Shown here: positions 1 to 6,399 of the stretch, one piece after another
Layout: each line of letters opens with the position of its first letter
How positions within the stretch are numbered: the first letter of the stretch is position 1
NCBI GenBank assembly: GCA_964533785.1
Contig: CAZHNG010000347.1
Location: forward strand, 1-6,974
Direction: 5' to 3'
DNA length: 6,974 bases
Source of the DNA: JANQRV01 sp964533785
GTDB taxonomy: Bacteria > Bacteroidota > Bacteroidia > Chitinophagales > Saprospiraceae
Translations under genes and position numbers: made by a program
The notes under the pieces: model-generated
The model's database searches: none
Told to the model about the DNA's origin: nothing
What the model saw: the letters and a program-made list of their open reading frames with translations, nothing else

Positions 1-25
1 ACTGATCTTTCGCAAGCGAAAGATT
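1..25 (+). repeat. Left terminal inverted repeat of the IS
   Basis: These 25 bases are the exact reverse complement of 1317-1341; identity stops at base 26. The repeat starts actgatcttt. Bases 5-24 are themselves a near-perfect palindrome: arms atctttcgc (5-13) and gcgaaagat (16-24) around a central aa. The end could therefore form a 9-bp hairpin. Confidence 0.93.
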
Positions 26-68
26 TGGAAAATTGATAAAAATTAGTAGGGTTTATATCTTGTAGTTC

Positions 69-75
69 AAAGGAG
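69..75 (+). promoter_or_regulatory. Strong Shine-Dalgarno site of the transposase gene
   Basis: AAAGGAG lies 6 bases before the ATG at 82 and supports that start. The host genes in this window have no comparable site, as is usual in Bacteroidota. A weak promoter candidate lies just upstream: a TTG at 33-35 and a TATC-TTG stretch at 56-62. It is too degenerate to annotate separately. Confidence 0.7.
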
Positions 76-81
76 CTAAAG

Positions 82-1206
82 ATGAAAGACCCAAAATTAC
101 TTGACTTGTATTCGGATTATCTGTTGGCCTCGTTTCGCATGGCGACGGCTACGGGCTTATCCGAATTGACTGATCAGGCGTTGAGCCATGATAAAATCAG
201 TCGATTTTTAGGACAAGAAGCCTTTACGGCTAAGGATTATTGGTATTGCATCAAGCGTTTGGTGCGTAGCGTTGAGCATCCCGATGCGATCATCAAAGTA
301 GATGACACCATTGAGGAAAAGCCTCACTCTACAGAAAATGAAGTGATCTGTTGGCACTGGGATCACTCCAAGAAGCCGAAGGCAGGGCATACCAAGGGGA
401 TCAACATCCTCAATTTCCTTTATCAGAGTCCACTGGGTATTGAACTACCCCTTGCCTTTGAGATTATACGCAAATCAGAGGAATATGTGGATTCCAAAAG
501 CGGCCAAGTTAAAAAGCGTAGTCCTCGTAGTAAAAATGAGATGCTTCGCGACCAGCTTTTCGCAGTGACCAAATACAATCGAGTCCCCTATCGCTATGTG
601 GTGTGGGACACCTGGTTTTCGGCCAAGGAAAACTTTGATTTTGTGCACTTCAAGCTGAAAAAGCACTTCATCGGCGCCCTGAAGAGCAACCGCAAGGTGG
701 CTCTGAGTATGGAAGACAAGCTGGAAGGTAAATTCCACCGAGTCGACGGACTAGAACTACAAGCAGGCCAGGCCATTACTGTTTACTTGAAAGGACTGGA
801 TTTCCCGGTTCAACTCGTCAAACAGGTCTTTACCAACCAAGACGGCTCAACTGGGGACTTGTACCTGGTTACCAACGATCTGGATTTGGATGCCCCAGCC
901 ATCTGCACGACCTACGAAACACGATGGGGAGTGGAGGTATTCCACAAATCACTCAAGCAGAATGTGGGCTTGGAAAAATCCCCCACTAAGCATGAGATCT
1001 CCCAGTGTAATCATGTTTTTGCCGCCATGATTGCCTGGACTAAACTGGAACTGCTGTCTTTAAAAGAGCAGACCAATCATTTTGCCCTAAAAACCAAAGT
1101 CTATGTCAAAGCCCTCAGAGCAGCTTATCAGGAGGTACAAAGACTAAAAGCCTTTGTACCCAAAATCGATCAGCATGATCTGGTACATACCCCTCTTTTG
1201 AGGTAG
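82..1206 (+). CDS. IS4/IS701-type DDE transposase
   Basis: This 374-aa protein would cut and join the IS ends by the RNase H-like DDE mechanism. Visible motifs are: the first catalytic Asp in VDDT (residues 73-76), followed by an EKP..TENE segment (79-87) and WHWDHSK (91-97) that resemble IS701-like transposases; a second Asp in VVWDTWFS (D176); and the IS4 signature Y-(2)-R-(3)-E-(6)-K, read as Y278, R281, E285 and K292 in YETRWGVEVFHKSLK. E285 is the expected catalytic Glu. The length is normal for the group and the frame is intact. The ATG at 82 is chosen because a strong AAAGGAG lies 6 bases upstream; the ORF then starts 57 bp inside the left repeat. It is the only gene of the element. 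IS4 versus IS701 is uncertain because the two groups are related; transposase function is nearly certain. Confidence 0.93.
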   Translation: MKDPKLLDLYSDYLLASFRMATATGLSELTDQALSHDKISRFLGQEAFTAKDYWYCIKRLVRSVEHPDAIIKVDDTIEEKPHSTENEVICWHWDHSKKPKAGHTKGINILNFLYQSPLGIELPLAFEIIRKSEEYVDSKSGQVKKRSPRSKNEMLRDQLFAVTKYNRVPYRYVVWDTWFSAKENFDFVHFKLKKHFIGALKSNRKVALSMEDKLEGKFHRVDGLELQAGQAITVYLKGLDFPVQLVKQVFTNQDGSTGDLYLVTNDLDLDAPAICTTYETRWGVEVFHKSLKQNVGLEKSPTKHEISQCNHVFAAMIAWTKLELLSLKEQTNHFALKTKVYVKALRAAYQEVQRLKAFVPKIDQHDLVHTPLLR

Positions 1207-1316
1207 GGCTAATTAATTGTTCATGCGAGTAGCTTTTTTAGTGCCTGGCACTAAGTGCAATAGCTATGCATAAAATGCTGTATACTTTATATACTGCTAT
1301 ATCTTTCAAAAATCAT

Positions 1317-1341
1317 AATCTTTCGCTTGCGAAAGATCAGT
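1317..1341 (-). repeat. Right terminal inverted repeat of the IS
   Basis: This is the exact reverse complement of bases 1-25 and ends ...gatcagt. Read on the + strand, its palindromic core differs from that of the left end only in the central two bases (tt instead of aa). It lies 110 bp after the transposase stop codon. Confidence 0.93.
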
Positions 1342-1588
1342 TAAAGTACAACAATTTTGTAAAATCCCTAGTAACTACCAAATTTATTTGGCAAGATCCT
1401 ATAATATAGACTTTGGACGCTAGACAGAACAACAGCAACTCTTGATGATCAGTAGGCGGGGATATCAGACCGCATGAGATTAGAGATGAGTACTGACGGT
1501 ACCATCAGGAGTGTGTGGACTATCAGTAAAATAATTCTGCTTAGAGGCTGTTATCTGGCGTCAAAAGTCAGTCTTCTCAATTCTTAAC
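1342..1588. other. Unassigned spacer between the IS and the rRNA methyltransferase gene
   Basis: No convincing ORF, tRNA or rho-independent terminator is visible on either strand, although two transcription units converge here. It holds short inverted repeats: ccaaat-tt-atttgg at 1378-1391, and a tcagta/tactga pair around 1449-1496 with a smaller gcgg/ccgc pair between its arms. A near-palindrome centred on ggtacc follows at about 1500. None has a T-tract in either direction. It may be the 3' flank of the methyltransferase transcript or a degraded element; the sequence does not decide. Confidence 0.5.
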
Positions 1589-2788
1589 TTATTCCACAAA
1601 CAACAACATTCCTTTCAAATAACTTCCCTCTGGGTGAAAGATATTGACGGGATGATCCGCTCCCTGATCAAGGTAGTGCATAATACGGACGCGACGATCG
1701 GCTTCCAGGGCCGCCGCAGTGACGGTGTTGTAAAATAGGGTTTTATCAACTACCTGAGAGCAGGAAAAGGTGGCTAAGAGCCCGCCGGGTTTTACTTTTT
1801 TTAAGGCCAGGGCATTCAATCGCTTATACCCTTGTACCGCATTGTGGCGCTTGCGCAGGTTTTTCGCAAAAGCAGGAGGATCCACAATGGTCAGATCGTA
1901 ATCGGGGCAAACCTGCAAGAATTTTAGAACATCGCTAGTGTGGGAATGGTGCCTGGATTGATCCAATTGATTGAGCAATATGTTTTTTTCTAAAGTTTCG
2001 ATAGCACTGCTGGAAACATCAACGGAATCTACATAACTAGCCCCTGCCTTTAAAGCATAAACGGAGAAGCCGCCGGTATAGCTAAAGGCATTCAATACTT
2101 TTTTGCCTTCTGCAAATTGGGCTATTAATTGTCTGTTCTCTCTTTGATCCAGGAAAAAGCCGGTCTTTTGTCCTTTTTCCCAGTCGATGTGAAATAAATG
2201 GCCATTCTCCAAAACAGGGCTTTGGGGATTATTTCCTAGGAGGTAACCGTCTTCTCCGGTAGCGGCAAAATTGCCCGGTAGGGTAGCGGCACTTTTATTA
2301 TAAATAGCCTTCAGTTTATCCTGGTAGGTGTGTTGTAAGGCGGTGCTGATCTTCTGCAAAGCATAATACATGCCAATGGAATGGCATTGAATTACCGCAG
2401 TATTGGCGTAAACGTCAATGATCAGACCCGGTAGGCCATCTCCTTCAGCGTGGATCAGCCGGTAACAATTGGTGTTGGGATCGTCGATGATGCCAATTGC
2501 TTTTCGATAGTTAAAAGCAGCTTCAATTTTCCTGTTCCAGAAATCCTGATGGTCATTAGTTTTGTCAAAGGAGATAATTCTCACGGCGATACTACCTTCA
2601 TGATAATGGCCGATACCCAGAAAACGGTTTTTCTGATCGACTAATCGGACGGTATCCCCATCGTGGATGTTTTCCTCTTTACGGGCAATGGCACCGGAAA
2701 ATACCCAGGGGTGGTAGCGCTTAATGGCGTCGGCCTTTTTGTCTCTGATGACTATTTCTTTAAGTTCTGACAAATTGTTGCTGTTCAC
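1589..2788 (-). CDS. rlmI: RlmI-like 23S rRNA (cytosine-C5) methyltransferase
   Basis: This 399-aa protein is predicted to methylate C5 of a cytosine in 23S rRNA (C1962 in E. coli) using SAM. E. coli RlmI has about the same length. An N-terminal PUA-type RNA-binding region is seen at about residues 10-75 (KRYHPWVFSGAI at 23-34). A central segment carries RLIHAEGDGLPGL (110-122) and GQKTGFFLDQR (206-216). The Rossmann methyltransferase fold has SAM motif I NAFSYTGGFS (233-242), motif IV DPPAF (303-307) and the catalytic-cysteine motif FSCS (341-344, C343), as in known m5C enzymes. The start is GTG: an in-frame TAA lies 18 bases upstream and no ATG occurs until residue 140, so GTG is the only sensible start that keeps the PUA domain. 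There is no Shine-Dalgarno site. It lies 273 bp downstream of lon on the same strand and is probably transcribed separately. A related 23S methylation activity of the same family cannot be excluded, but family membership is clear. Confidence 0.9.
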   Translation of the reverse strand: MNSNNLSELKEIVIRDKKADAIKRYHPWVFSGAIARKEENIHDGDTVRLVDQKNRFLGIGHYHEGSIAVRIISFDKTNDHQDFWNRKIEAAFNYRKAIGIIDDPNTNCYRLIHAEGDGLPGLIIDVYANTAVIQCHSIGMYYALQKISTALQHTYQDKLKAIYNKSAATLPGNFAATGEDGYLLGNNPQSPVLENGHLFHIDWEKGQKTGFFLDQRENRQLIAQFAEGKKVLNAFSYTGGFSVYALKAGASYVDSVDVSSSAIETLEKNILLNQLDQSRHHSHTSDVLKFLQVCPDYDLTIVDPPAFAKNLRKRHNAVQGYKRLNALALKKVKPGGLLATFSCSQVVDKTLFYNTVTAAALEADRRVRIMHYLDQGADHPVNIFHPEGSYLKGMLLFVE

Positions 2789-2880
2789 TTGTATTTTATT
2801 CCGTTAGTTATTTAAATGTATTGCTCCTTTAACTTGGGGGTAGTGTTTCTCGATTTAATGGTTTGAAGCTTTGTTACTAT

Positions 2881-2912
2881 GGTTATGGGGTTATACGGTT
2901 ATGTGGTTATAC
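2881..2912. repeat. Tandem repeat of four 8-bp units (ggttatnn) between lon and rlmI
   Basis: Four consecutive units share ggttat followed by gg, ac, gt and ac. An 11-bp stretch inside it, tatacggttat at 2892-2902, recurs in inverted orientation at 3034-3044. The array lies about 90 bp upstream of rlmI, in the gap after the lon stop codon. Its role is unknown. Confidence 0.75.
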
Positions 2913-3033
2913 AAAATACGCTCTTTATCCCAAGATAACTTTAAAACTTAATAATCACTTAAAGCTAAAATCGAATCCCCCAAAATTTAATAGCCATACA
3001 CCTCAGAAACTAGTTTCTTTCAAGGGAGAAAAA

Positions 3034-3049
3034 ATAACCGTATACCTCC
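3034..3049. repeat. Inverted partner of the ggttat repeat, next to the lon 3' end
   Basis: The sequence ataaccgtatacctcc is the reverse complement of 2887-2902 with 14 of 16 matches, including 11 consecutive ones. A degenerate copy in the same orientation (atagccatacacctca, 12 of 16) lies at 2990-3005. It sits just past the lon stop codon, so the lon transcript could fold back on itself here. No T-tract makes it a standard terminator. Confidence 0.5.
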
Positions 3050-3061
3050 TTGTCTCAAAAA

Positions 3062-5488
3062 CTACCCATAAGCTACTTCCAACACATCCACAAAATAGCG
3101 GGCGTAATGAACCGTTATTCCTTCTTTGATATAATCCGGTAGTTCTTCGAAATCCTTACGATTGTCTTCCGGAAAGATCAGCTCTGTGATCCCTACCCTG
3201 CGCGCAGCGATGGTTTTTTCTTTCACCCCACCGATGGGCAATACCCGTCCGGTCAAAGTTAACTCCCCTGTCATAGCAATGCCGTCTTTGACTGGTTTGT
3301 CGATGGCGAGTGAGTACAATGCCAATGCCATGGTAATTCCTGCGGAAGGACCATCCTTAGGTGTAGCCCCCGCAGGTACGTGCAGGTGTACTTTATTTTC
3401 ATCATAGAAATGATTGGGTTTTTCTTGTTGGCTAAGTAAAGACCGGACGTAGCTGTAAGCAATTTCGCTTGATTCTTTCATGACATCTCCTAATTGCCCG
3501 GTTTGTTTGAGACCGGGACCCTTGCTTTTAATGGCAGTAGCTTCGATGTACAAAGTTGCTCCGCCCATGGAGGTATAAGCCAGGCCAAGTATTACGCCTG
3601 GTTGTGGTTTGTCGTATAATTTTTCGGTTCTAAAAATCGGTTTTCCTAGGTAATTCTCAACAATGTCAGCATCAATTACGAAATGCACTTCTTCGTCTTC
3701 AGCAAGTTTTAGGTTGGCTTTCCGAATGATCTTTCTGATTTGCTTTTCCAGGTTGCGGACCCCTGCTTCGCGTGCATATTTATCGATAATGAGCTTGAGG
3801 GCGTCATCCGTAAATTCAATCTCATCTTCGGCGAAGCCTTGTTCTTTCAGTTGTTTGGGGACAAGGTACCGTTTAGCGATCTGTACCTTTTCTTCGAGTA
3901 TGTATCCTGCCAGGCGGATAATTTCCATCCGGTCTAGCAGAGGGCCGGGAATCGTATCCAATTGATTAGCCGTAGTAATGAACAATACATTCGATAAGTC
4001 GTAAGGCAGATCCAGATAGTGGTCGAGGAAGGCCGTATTTTGCTCCGGATCAAGCACTTCCAGCAAGGCCGAAGCCGGGTCACCCCGAAAACTGTTGCCG
4101 ATCTTGTCAATTTCATCCAGCATAATGACCGGATTAGAGGTTTCAACCCGCTTAAGTGCCTGGATCAATTTACCAGGCATGGCACCGATGTACGTGCGCC
4201 GGTGCCCCTTGATCTCTGCTTCATCCCGCATGCCTCCGACCGAAAAGCGGAAGAACTTTCGGCCCAATGATTCTGCTACCGACTTGCCGATCGAGGTTTT
4301 ACCTACTCCAGGAGGGCCTACCAAGCAAATGATAGAGCCGGCGATTTTTCCTCTTTTTATGATTGTACTTAGAAACTCTAAAATGAGATCTTTTACTTCA
4401 TCTAAGCCGTAGTGGTCACGGTCTAGTATTTCCCTTGCGTGTTTGATGTCATTGTTATCTTCGGAGTAAATACCCCACGGCAGCTCCGCAATGGTTTCGA
4501 GGTAACTACGGGTTACGTTGAATTCCGGTGATTGTACATTGAGGGTTCGCAATTTATCCAGTTCCTGTTCGACGGTTTTCAACACTTCATCGGGTAATTC
4601 TTTTTCTGCCAGCTTGCGTTCGATCTTCTCCACTTCGGATTCTCCCTCTTCCTTTTCGATACCCAACTCTTTTTTGATCGCCTTTAATTGTTCGCGCAGG
4701 AAATATTCTTTTTGTTGTTTGTTGACCTTCTCTTCGATCTGTTTGCTGATGCGCTGTTGTATTTTGGCAATTTCCAGCTCTTCTTTAACTAATCGAAGCA
4801 ATAGTTTGGCTCTTTCGTGGTGGTCAAAGGTTTCCAATAGTTCCTGTAATCCTTCTGCATCAGTGGAAAGTAGGTTGCTGATGACGTCCATGGTGGTACC
4901 AGGGGCATCGTAGTTGAGTTGAGCAACGACCATATTGACCTGCTCCTTGAATAGCGGATTGAGTTGCAGCAATTGTTTGATCTCAGAACTAATAGCCATC
5001 ATGTAGGCGCGTAATTCCGCATCGGGTTTATTTTTGGGTTCGTTGTGGTATTCAACATCCCAGATAATGGAGGGTTTCAGTTGAACGGTAGATTTGTAAC
5101 GAAACCTGGATACCCCATGTCCCAGTACCTGCACGGTATTCGGTGCGATCTGGTTGATCCGCATGATTTGAAATGCCGTACCTACATCGTAAAAATCAGA
5201 CTGGGTATAGTCTTCTTCATCATACTCTCGCGTAAAAACCAAACCGATATAGCCATCCGCTTCTTCCATGGCTTTGTTGATCACGTCGATCTTATTTTTT
5301 CCGGTAAAGGTCATGGGAATGGTTAATGCCGGAAAAGCTGGTCGCTGGGTTAGAGGTAGAATATGCAGGTGTTTGGGGAGTACATTTTCCAGAATTTGTA
5401 ACTGGCTCTCGTCTTTGTATTCCTGGGGATTATTATAATCTTCTATGTTGTCTTGTGAAATTTCGTTAAAGATATTTTCTGTTGACAT
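3062..5488 (-). CDS. lon: ATP-dependent protease Lon (endopeptidase La)
   Basis: This 808-aa cytoplasmic AAA+ serine protease would degrade misfolded and selected regulatory proteins; it works as a hexamer. Domains in order: an acidic N-terminal extension (1-40), the LON substrate-binding domain (about 41-236), a charged helical/coiled-coil linker (about 237-320), the AAA+ module and the protease domain (about 615-808). AAA+ motifs are Walker A GPPGVGKTS (391-399), pore loop TYIGAMPGK (432-440), Walker B VIMLDEID (454-461), sensor 1 TTAN (505-508), Arg finger R520 and sensor 2 R578 in GVRNL. The protease dyad is S715 in KDGPSAG and K758 in GGVKEK, with the same 43-residue spacing as E. coli S679/K722. 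All key residues are present and the length is slightly above the 784 aa of E. coli Lon. The ATG start has no Shine-Dalgarno site. The gene diverges from the sigma factor gene across a 204-bp gap. No CIRCE-like heat-shock operator is seen upstream. Confidence 0.98.
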   Translation of the reverse strand: MSTENIFNEISQDNIEDYNNPQEYKDESQLQILENVLPKHLHILPLTQRPAFPALTIPMTFTGKNKIDVINKAMEEADGYIGLVFTREYDEEDYTQSDFYDVGTAFQIMRINQIAPNTVQVLGHGVSRFRYKSTVQLKPSIIWDVEYHNEPKNKPDAELRAYMMAISSEIKQLLQLNPLFKEQVNMVVAQLNYDAPGTTMDVISNLLSTDAEGLQELLETFDHHERAKLLLRLVKEELEIAKIQQRISKQIEEKVNKQQKEYFLREQLKAIKKELGIEKEEGESEVEKIERKLAEKELPDEVLKTVEQELDKLRTLNVQSPEFNVTRSYLETIAELPWGIYSEDNNDIKHAREILDRDHYGLDEVKDLILEFLSTIIKRGKIAGSIICLVGPPGVGKTSIGKSVAESLGRKFFRFSVGGMRDEAEIKGHRRTYIGAMPGKLIQALKRVETSNPVIMLDEIDKIGNSFRGDPASALLEVLDPEQNTAFLDHYLDLPYDLSNVLFITTANQLDTIPGPLLDRMEIIRLAGYILEEKVQIAKRYLVPKQLKEQGFAEDEIEFTDDALKLIIDKYAREAGVRNLEKQIRKIIRKANLKLAEDEEVHFVIDADIVENYLGKPIFRTEKLYDKPQPGVILGLAYTSMGGATLYIEATAIKSKGPGLKQTGQLGDVMKESSEIAYSYVRSLLSQQEKPNHFYDENKVHLHVPAGATPKDGPSAGITMALALYSLAIDKPVKDGIAMTGELTLTGRVLPIGGVKEKTIAARRVGITELIFPEDNRKDFEELPDYIKEGITVHYARYFVDVLEVAYG

Positions 5489-5506
5489 AGCGACTTATTT
5501 GGTTCT

Positions 5507-5542
5507 CAAATGGTAATGTTGTCAGGGAGTAAATAGTTCAAA
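5507..5542 (-). promoter_or_regulatory. Candidate Bacteroidota-type promoter of lon
   Basis: Read on -, TTTG (5539-5542) is followed 23 bases later by TACCATTTG (5507-5515). This resembles the Bacteroidota primary-sigma consensus TTTG...TAnnTTTG but has one extra base inside the -7 box and a long spacer. It would give a very short leader before the lon ATG. This is a guess from consensus alone. Confidence 0.22.
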
Positions 5543-5587
5543 GGAGTTGAGGGGTGGTTCTTCTAGCACGAATCTTCCAAATAACAA

Positions 5588-5639
5588 GGATTAAATTTTT
5601 TTATCACTACGTAATGCTAAATTTAAATCCATTTAATCC
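5588..5639. promoter_or_regulatory. Inverted repeat in the lon/sigma divergent region (possible operator)
   Basis: ggattaaat at 5588-5596 and atttaatcc at 5631-5639 are perfect 9-bp inverted copies 34 bases apart. A near copy, atttaaatcc, sits directly before the second arm at 5621-5630, so two copies lie in tandem. The second arm ends 53 bp before the sigma factor start. Possible regulator site for the divergent genes; AT-richness makes chance a real alternative. Confidence 0.3.
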
Positions 5640-5692
5640 AATGGTAGTAATGTAAAGATTGTTATTTTTATCTAAAATAACCACTTTAACTT

Positions 5693-6226
5693 ATGACATC
5701 TGTAACCCGTCAAAACCTAATCGACCAGCTAAGAGCCGATGAACCCACCGCCATCAAAGAACTTTACCAGAACTGTTTTAAAATTTGTGCTCAGTTTGTT
5801 TTGAACAATGGAGGTTCTCTGGAGGATGCTCGTGATAACTTTCAGGAAGCACTGTATCGTTTCATTAAGCAGATCCGTAAACCAGATTTTGAATTGAAGC
5901 GTGATGTAAACAGTTATTTACTGACCATCAACCGGAACCTGTGGATCAAGCAAAGGCAAAAAAAGCAACATTTAAATGTAGAAGATATTGACTTTCAATA
6001 CGCAGAACCCGCCAACGTCGAAGAAAAAATGGTTCAGCAAGAAGAAGTTCAGGATTTAAGGCAAAAAATTATGCAATTGCCTCATAGTTGCCGGCAAATT
6101 ATTATCCTGTCTTTCTACGATGAATTGAAGGATGCTAAAATTGCAGAGTTAATGAAATATAGCTTACAATTTATACGCCAAAAGAGGAGACGGTGCATCC
6201 GTTATCTCCGGCAAGTTTATTCCTGA
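5693..6226 (+). CDS. ECF-like sigma-70 family RNA polymerase sigma factor
   Basis: This 177-aa protein is predicted to bind core RNA polymerase and redirect it to a specific promoter set. Region sigma-2 spans about residues 15-90, with EDARDNFQEALYRFIKQ (44-60) matching the core-binding helix and VNSYLLTINRNLWIKQRQK (72-90) matching the -10-recognition part. An acidic linker follows (95-121). Region sigma-4 spans about 122-174: LPHSCRQIIILSFYDELKDAKIAELM and a basic recognition helix with QKRRRCIRYLR (163-173). Only regions 2 and 4 are present, as in ECF factors. The helix-turn-helix KIAELMKYSLQFIRQKRRRC (149-168) resembles the short sigma-4 form common in Bacteroidota ECF factors. The ATG at 5693 has no Shine-Dalgarno site. 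The gene is divergent from lon and is followed after 173 bp by a membrane/TPR gene that may be its partner. No adjacent FecR/TonB genes are visible, so an iron-type system is not indicated. Its regulon cannot be told from the sequence. Confidence 0.9.
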   Translation: MTSVTRQNLIDQLRADEPTAIKELYQNCFKICAQFVLNNGGSLEDARDNFQEALYRFIKQIRKPDFELKRDVNSYLLTINRNLWIKQRQKKQHLNVEDIDFQYAEPANVEEKMVQQEEVQDLRQKIMQLPHSCRQIIILSFYDELKDAKIAELMKYSLQFIRQKRRRCIRYLRQVYS

Positions 6227-6306
6227 CCTTCTGATTGACAACGGGCCAGAGCGTGAAGGAAATAGCACTATTAGTAAAGATATTTTTTAAGGAAATGACA
6301 ATTATT

Positions 6307-6330
6307 GAATCTTCTTCTTACTAAAGATTC
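6307..6330. promoter_or_regulatory. 7-bp inverted repeat upstream of the membrane/TPR gene
   Basis: gaatctt (6307-6313) and aagattc (6324-6330) are perfect inverted copies around a 10-base loop. A T-rich stretch follows five bases later, so it could be a weak terminator of the sigma gene. It is also placed like an operator just before the -7 match at 6336. The stem is short and AT-rich. Confidence 0.35.
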
Positions 6331-6335
6331 CGAAT

Positions 6336-6343
6336 TATTTTTG
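6336..6343 (+). promoter_or_regulatory. Perfect TAnnTTTG (-7 box) match before the membrane/TPR gene
   Basis: TATTTTTG is an exact match to the Bacteroidota -7 consensus, 56 bases before the GTG start. No TTG occurs at the usual -33 distance; the nearest, at 6305-6307, is 28 bases upstream. It suggests that the second gene may have its own promoter, perhaps one relying on another factor for the upstream contact. Confidence 0.35.
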
Positions 6344-6399
6344 ATATTTCGGTTTGATTTGGTACACTATTGAATTACTTCTAAAGTGAAATTACCGTT

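Larger units (their letters stand above)
1..1341 (+). mobile_element. Complete insertion sequence, IS4/IS701-type DDE element
   Basis: The element is bounded by 25-bp perfect terminal inverted repeats (1-25 and 1317-1341) and contains one intact transposase gene (82-1206) that nearly fills it. Its size of about 1.34 kb and its single-ORF organisation fit the IS4/IS701 group. Nothing is frameshifted or interrupted, so it could be active. The window starts at the first base of the left repeat, so the left flank is not visible. Neither the target duplication nor a possible outward extension of the repeat can be tested. The right flank begins taaagtac. The element points towards the convergent rRNA methyltransferase gene and lies about 250 bp beyond its stop codon, so it does not interrupt any gene seen here. 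The family name is inferred from transposase motifs, not from a database match. Confidence 0.9.

Noticed and set aside
1239..1253. Perfect 15-base palindrome tagtgcc-t-ggcacta after the transposase gene, considered as a terminator
   Set aside because: The T-tract comes before the hairpin on +, and on - the hairpin is followed by A residues, so it does not have rho-independent terminator form in either direction.
1410..1500. tRNA-like or small-RNA-like look of the structured spacer
   Set aside because: No acceptor stem, T-loop (gttcgaatc type) or anticodon arm can be placed.
1540..1560. ttagaggctgttatctgg resembles the ends of some IS5-like elements
   Set aside because: No matching inverted partner or transposase fragment is present nearby.
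2863..3129. Open frame of 88 codons on + between rlmI and lon
   Set aside because: It runs through the ggttat repeats, overlaps the lon 3' end in antisense, has low-complexity composition and shows no ribosome site or recognisable domain.
5534..5546. 13-base identity (tagttcaaaggag) with the region before the transposase start (63-75)
   Set aside because: It is short, has no IS end or transposase remnant around it and is centred on a ribosome-site motif. Chance or convergent use is more likely than an IS footprint.
5661..5670. tattttta as a -7 box for the sigma factor gene
   Set aside because: It lacks the final G, no TTG lies at a suitable distance upstream, and the region is AT-rich enough for chance matches.
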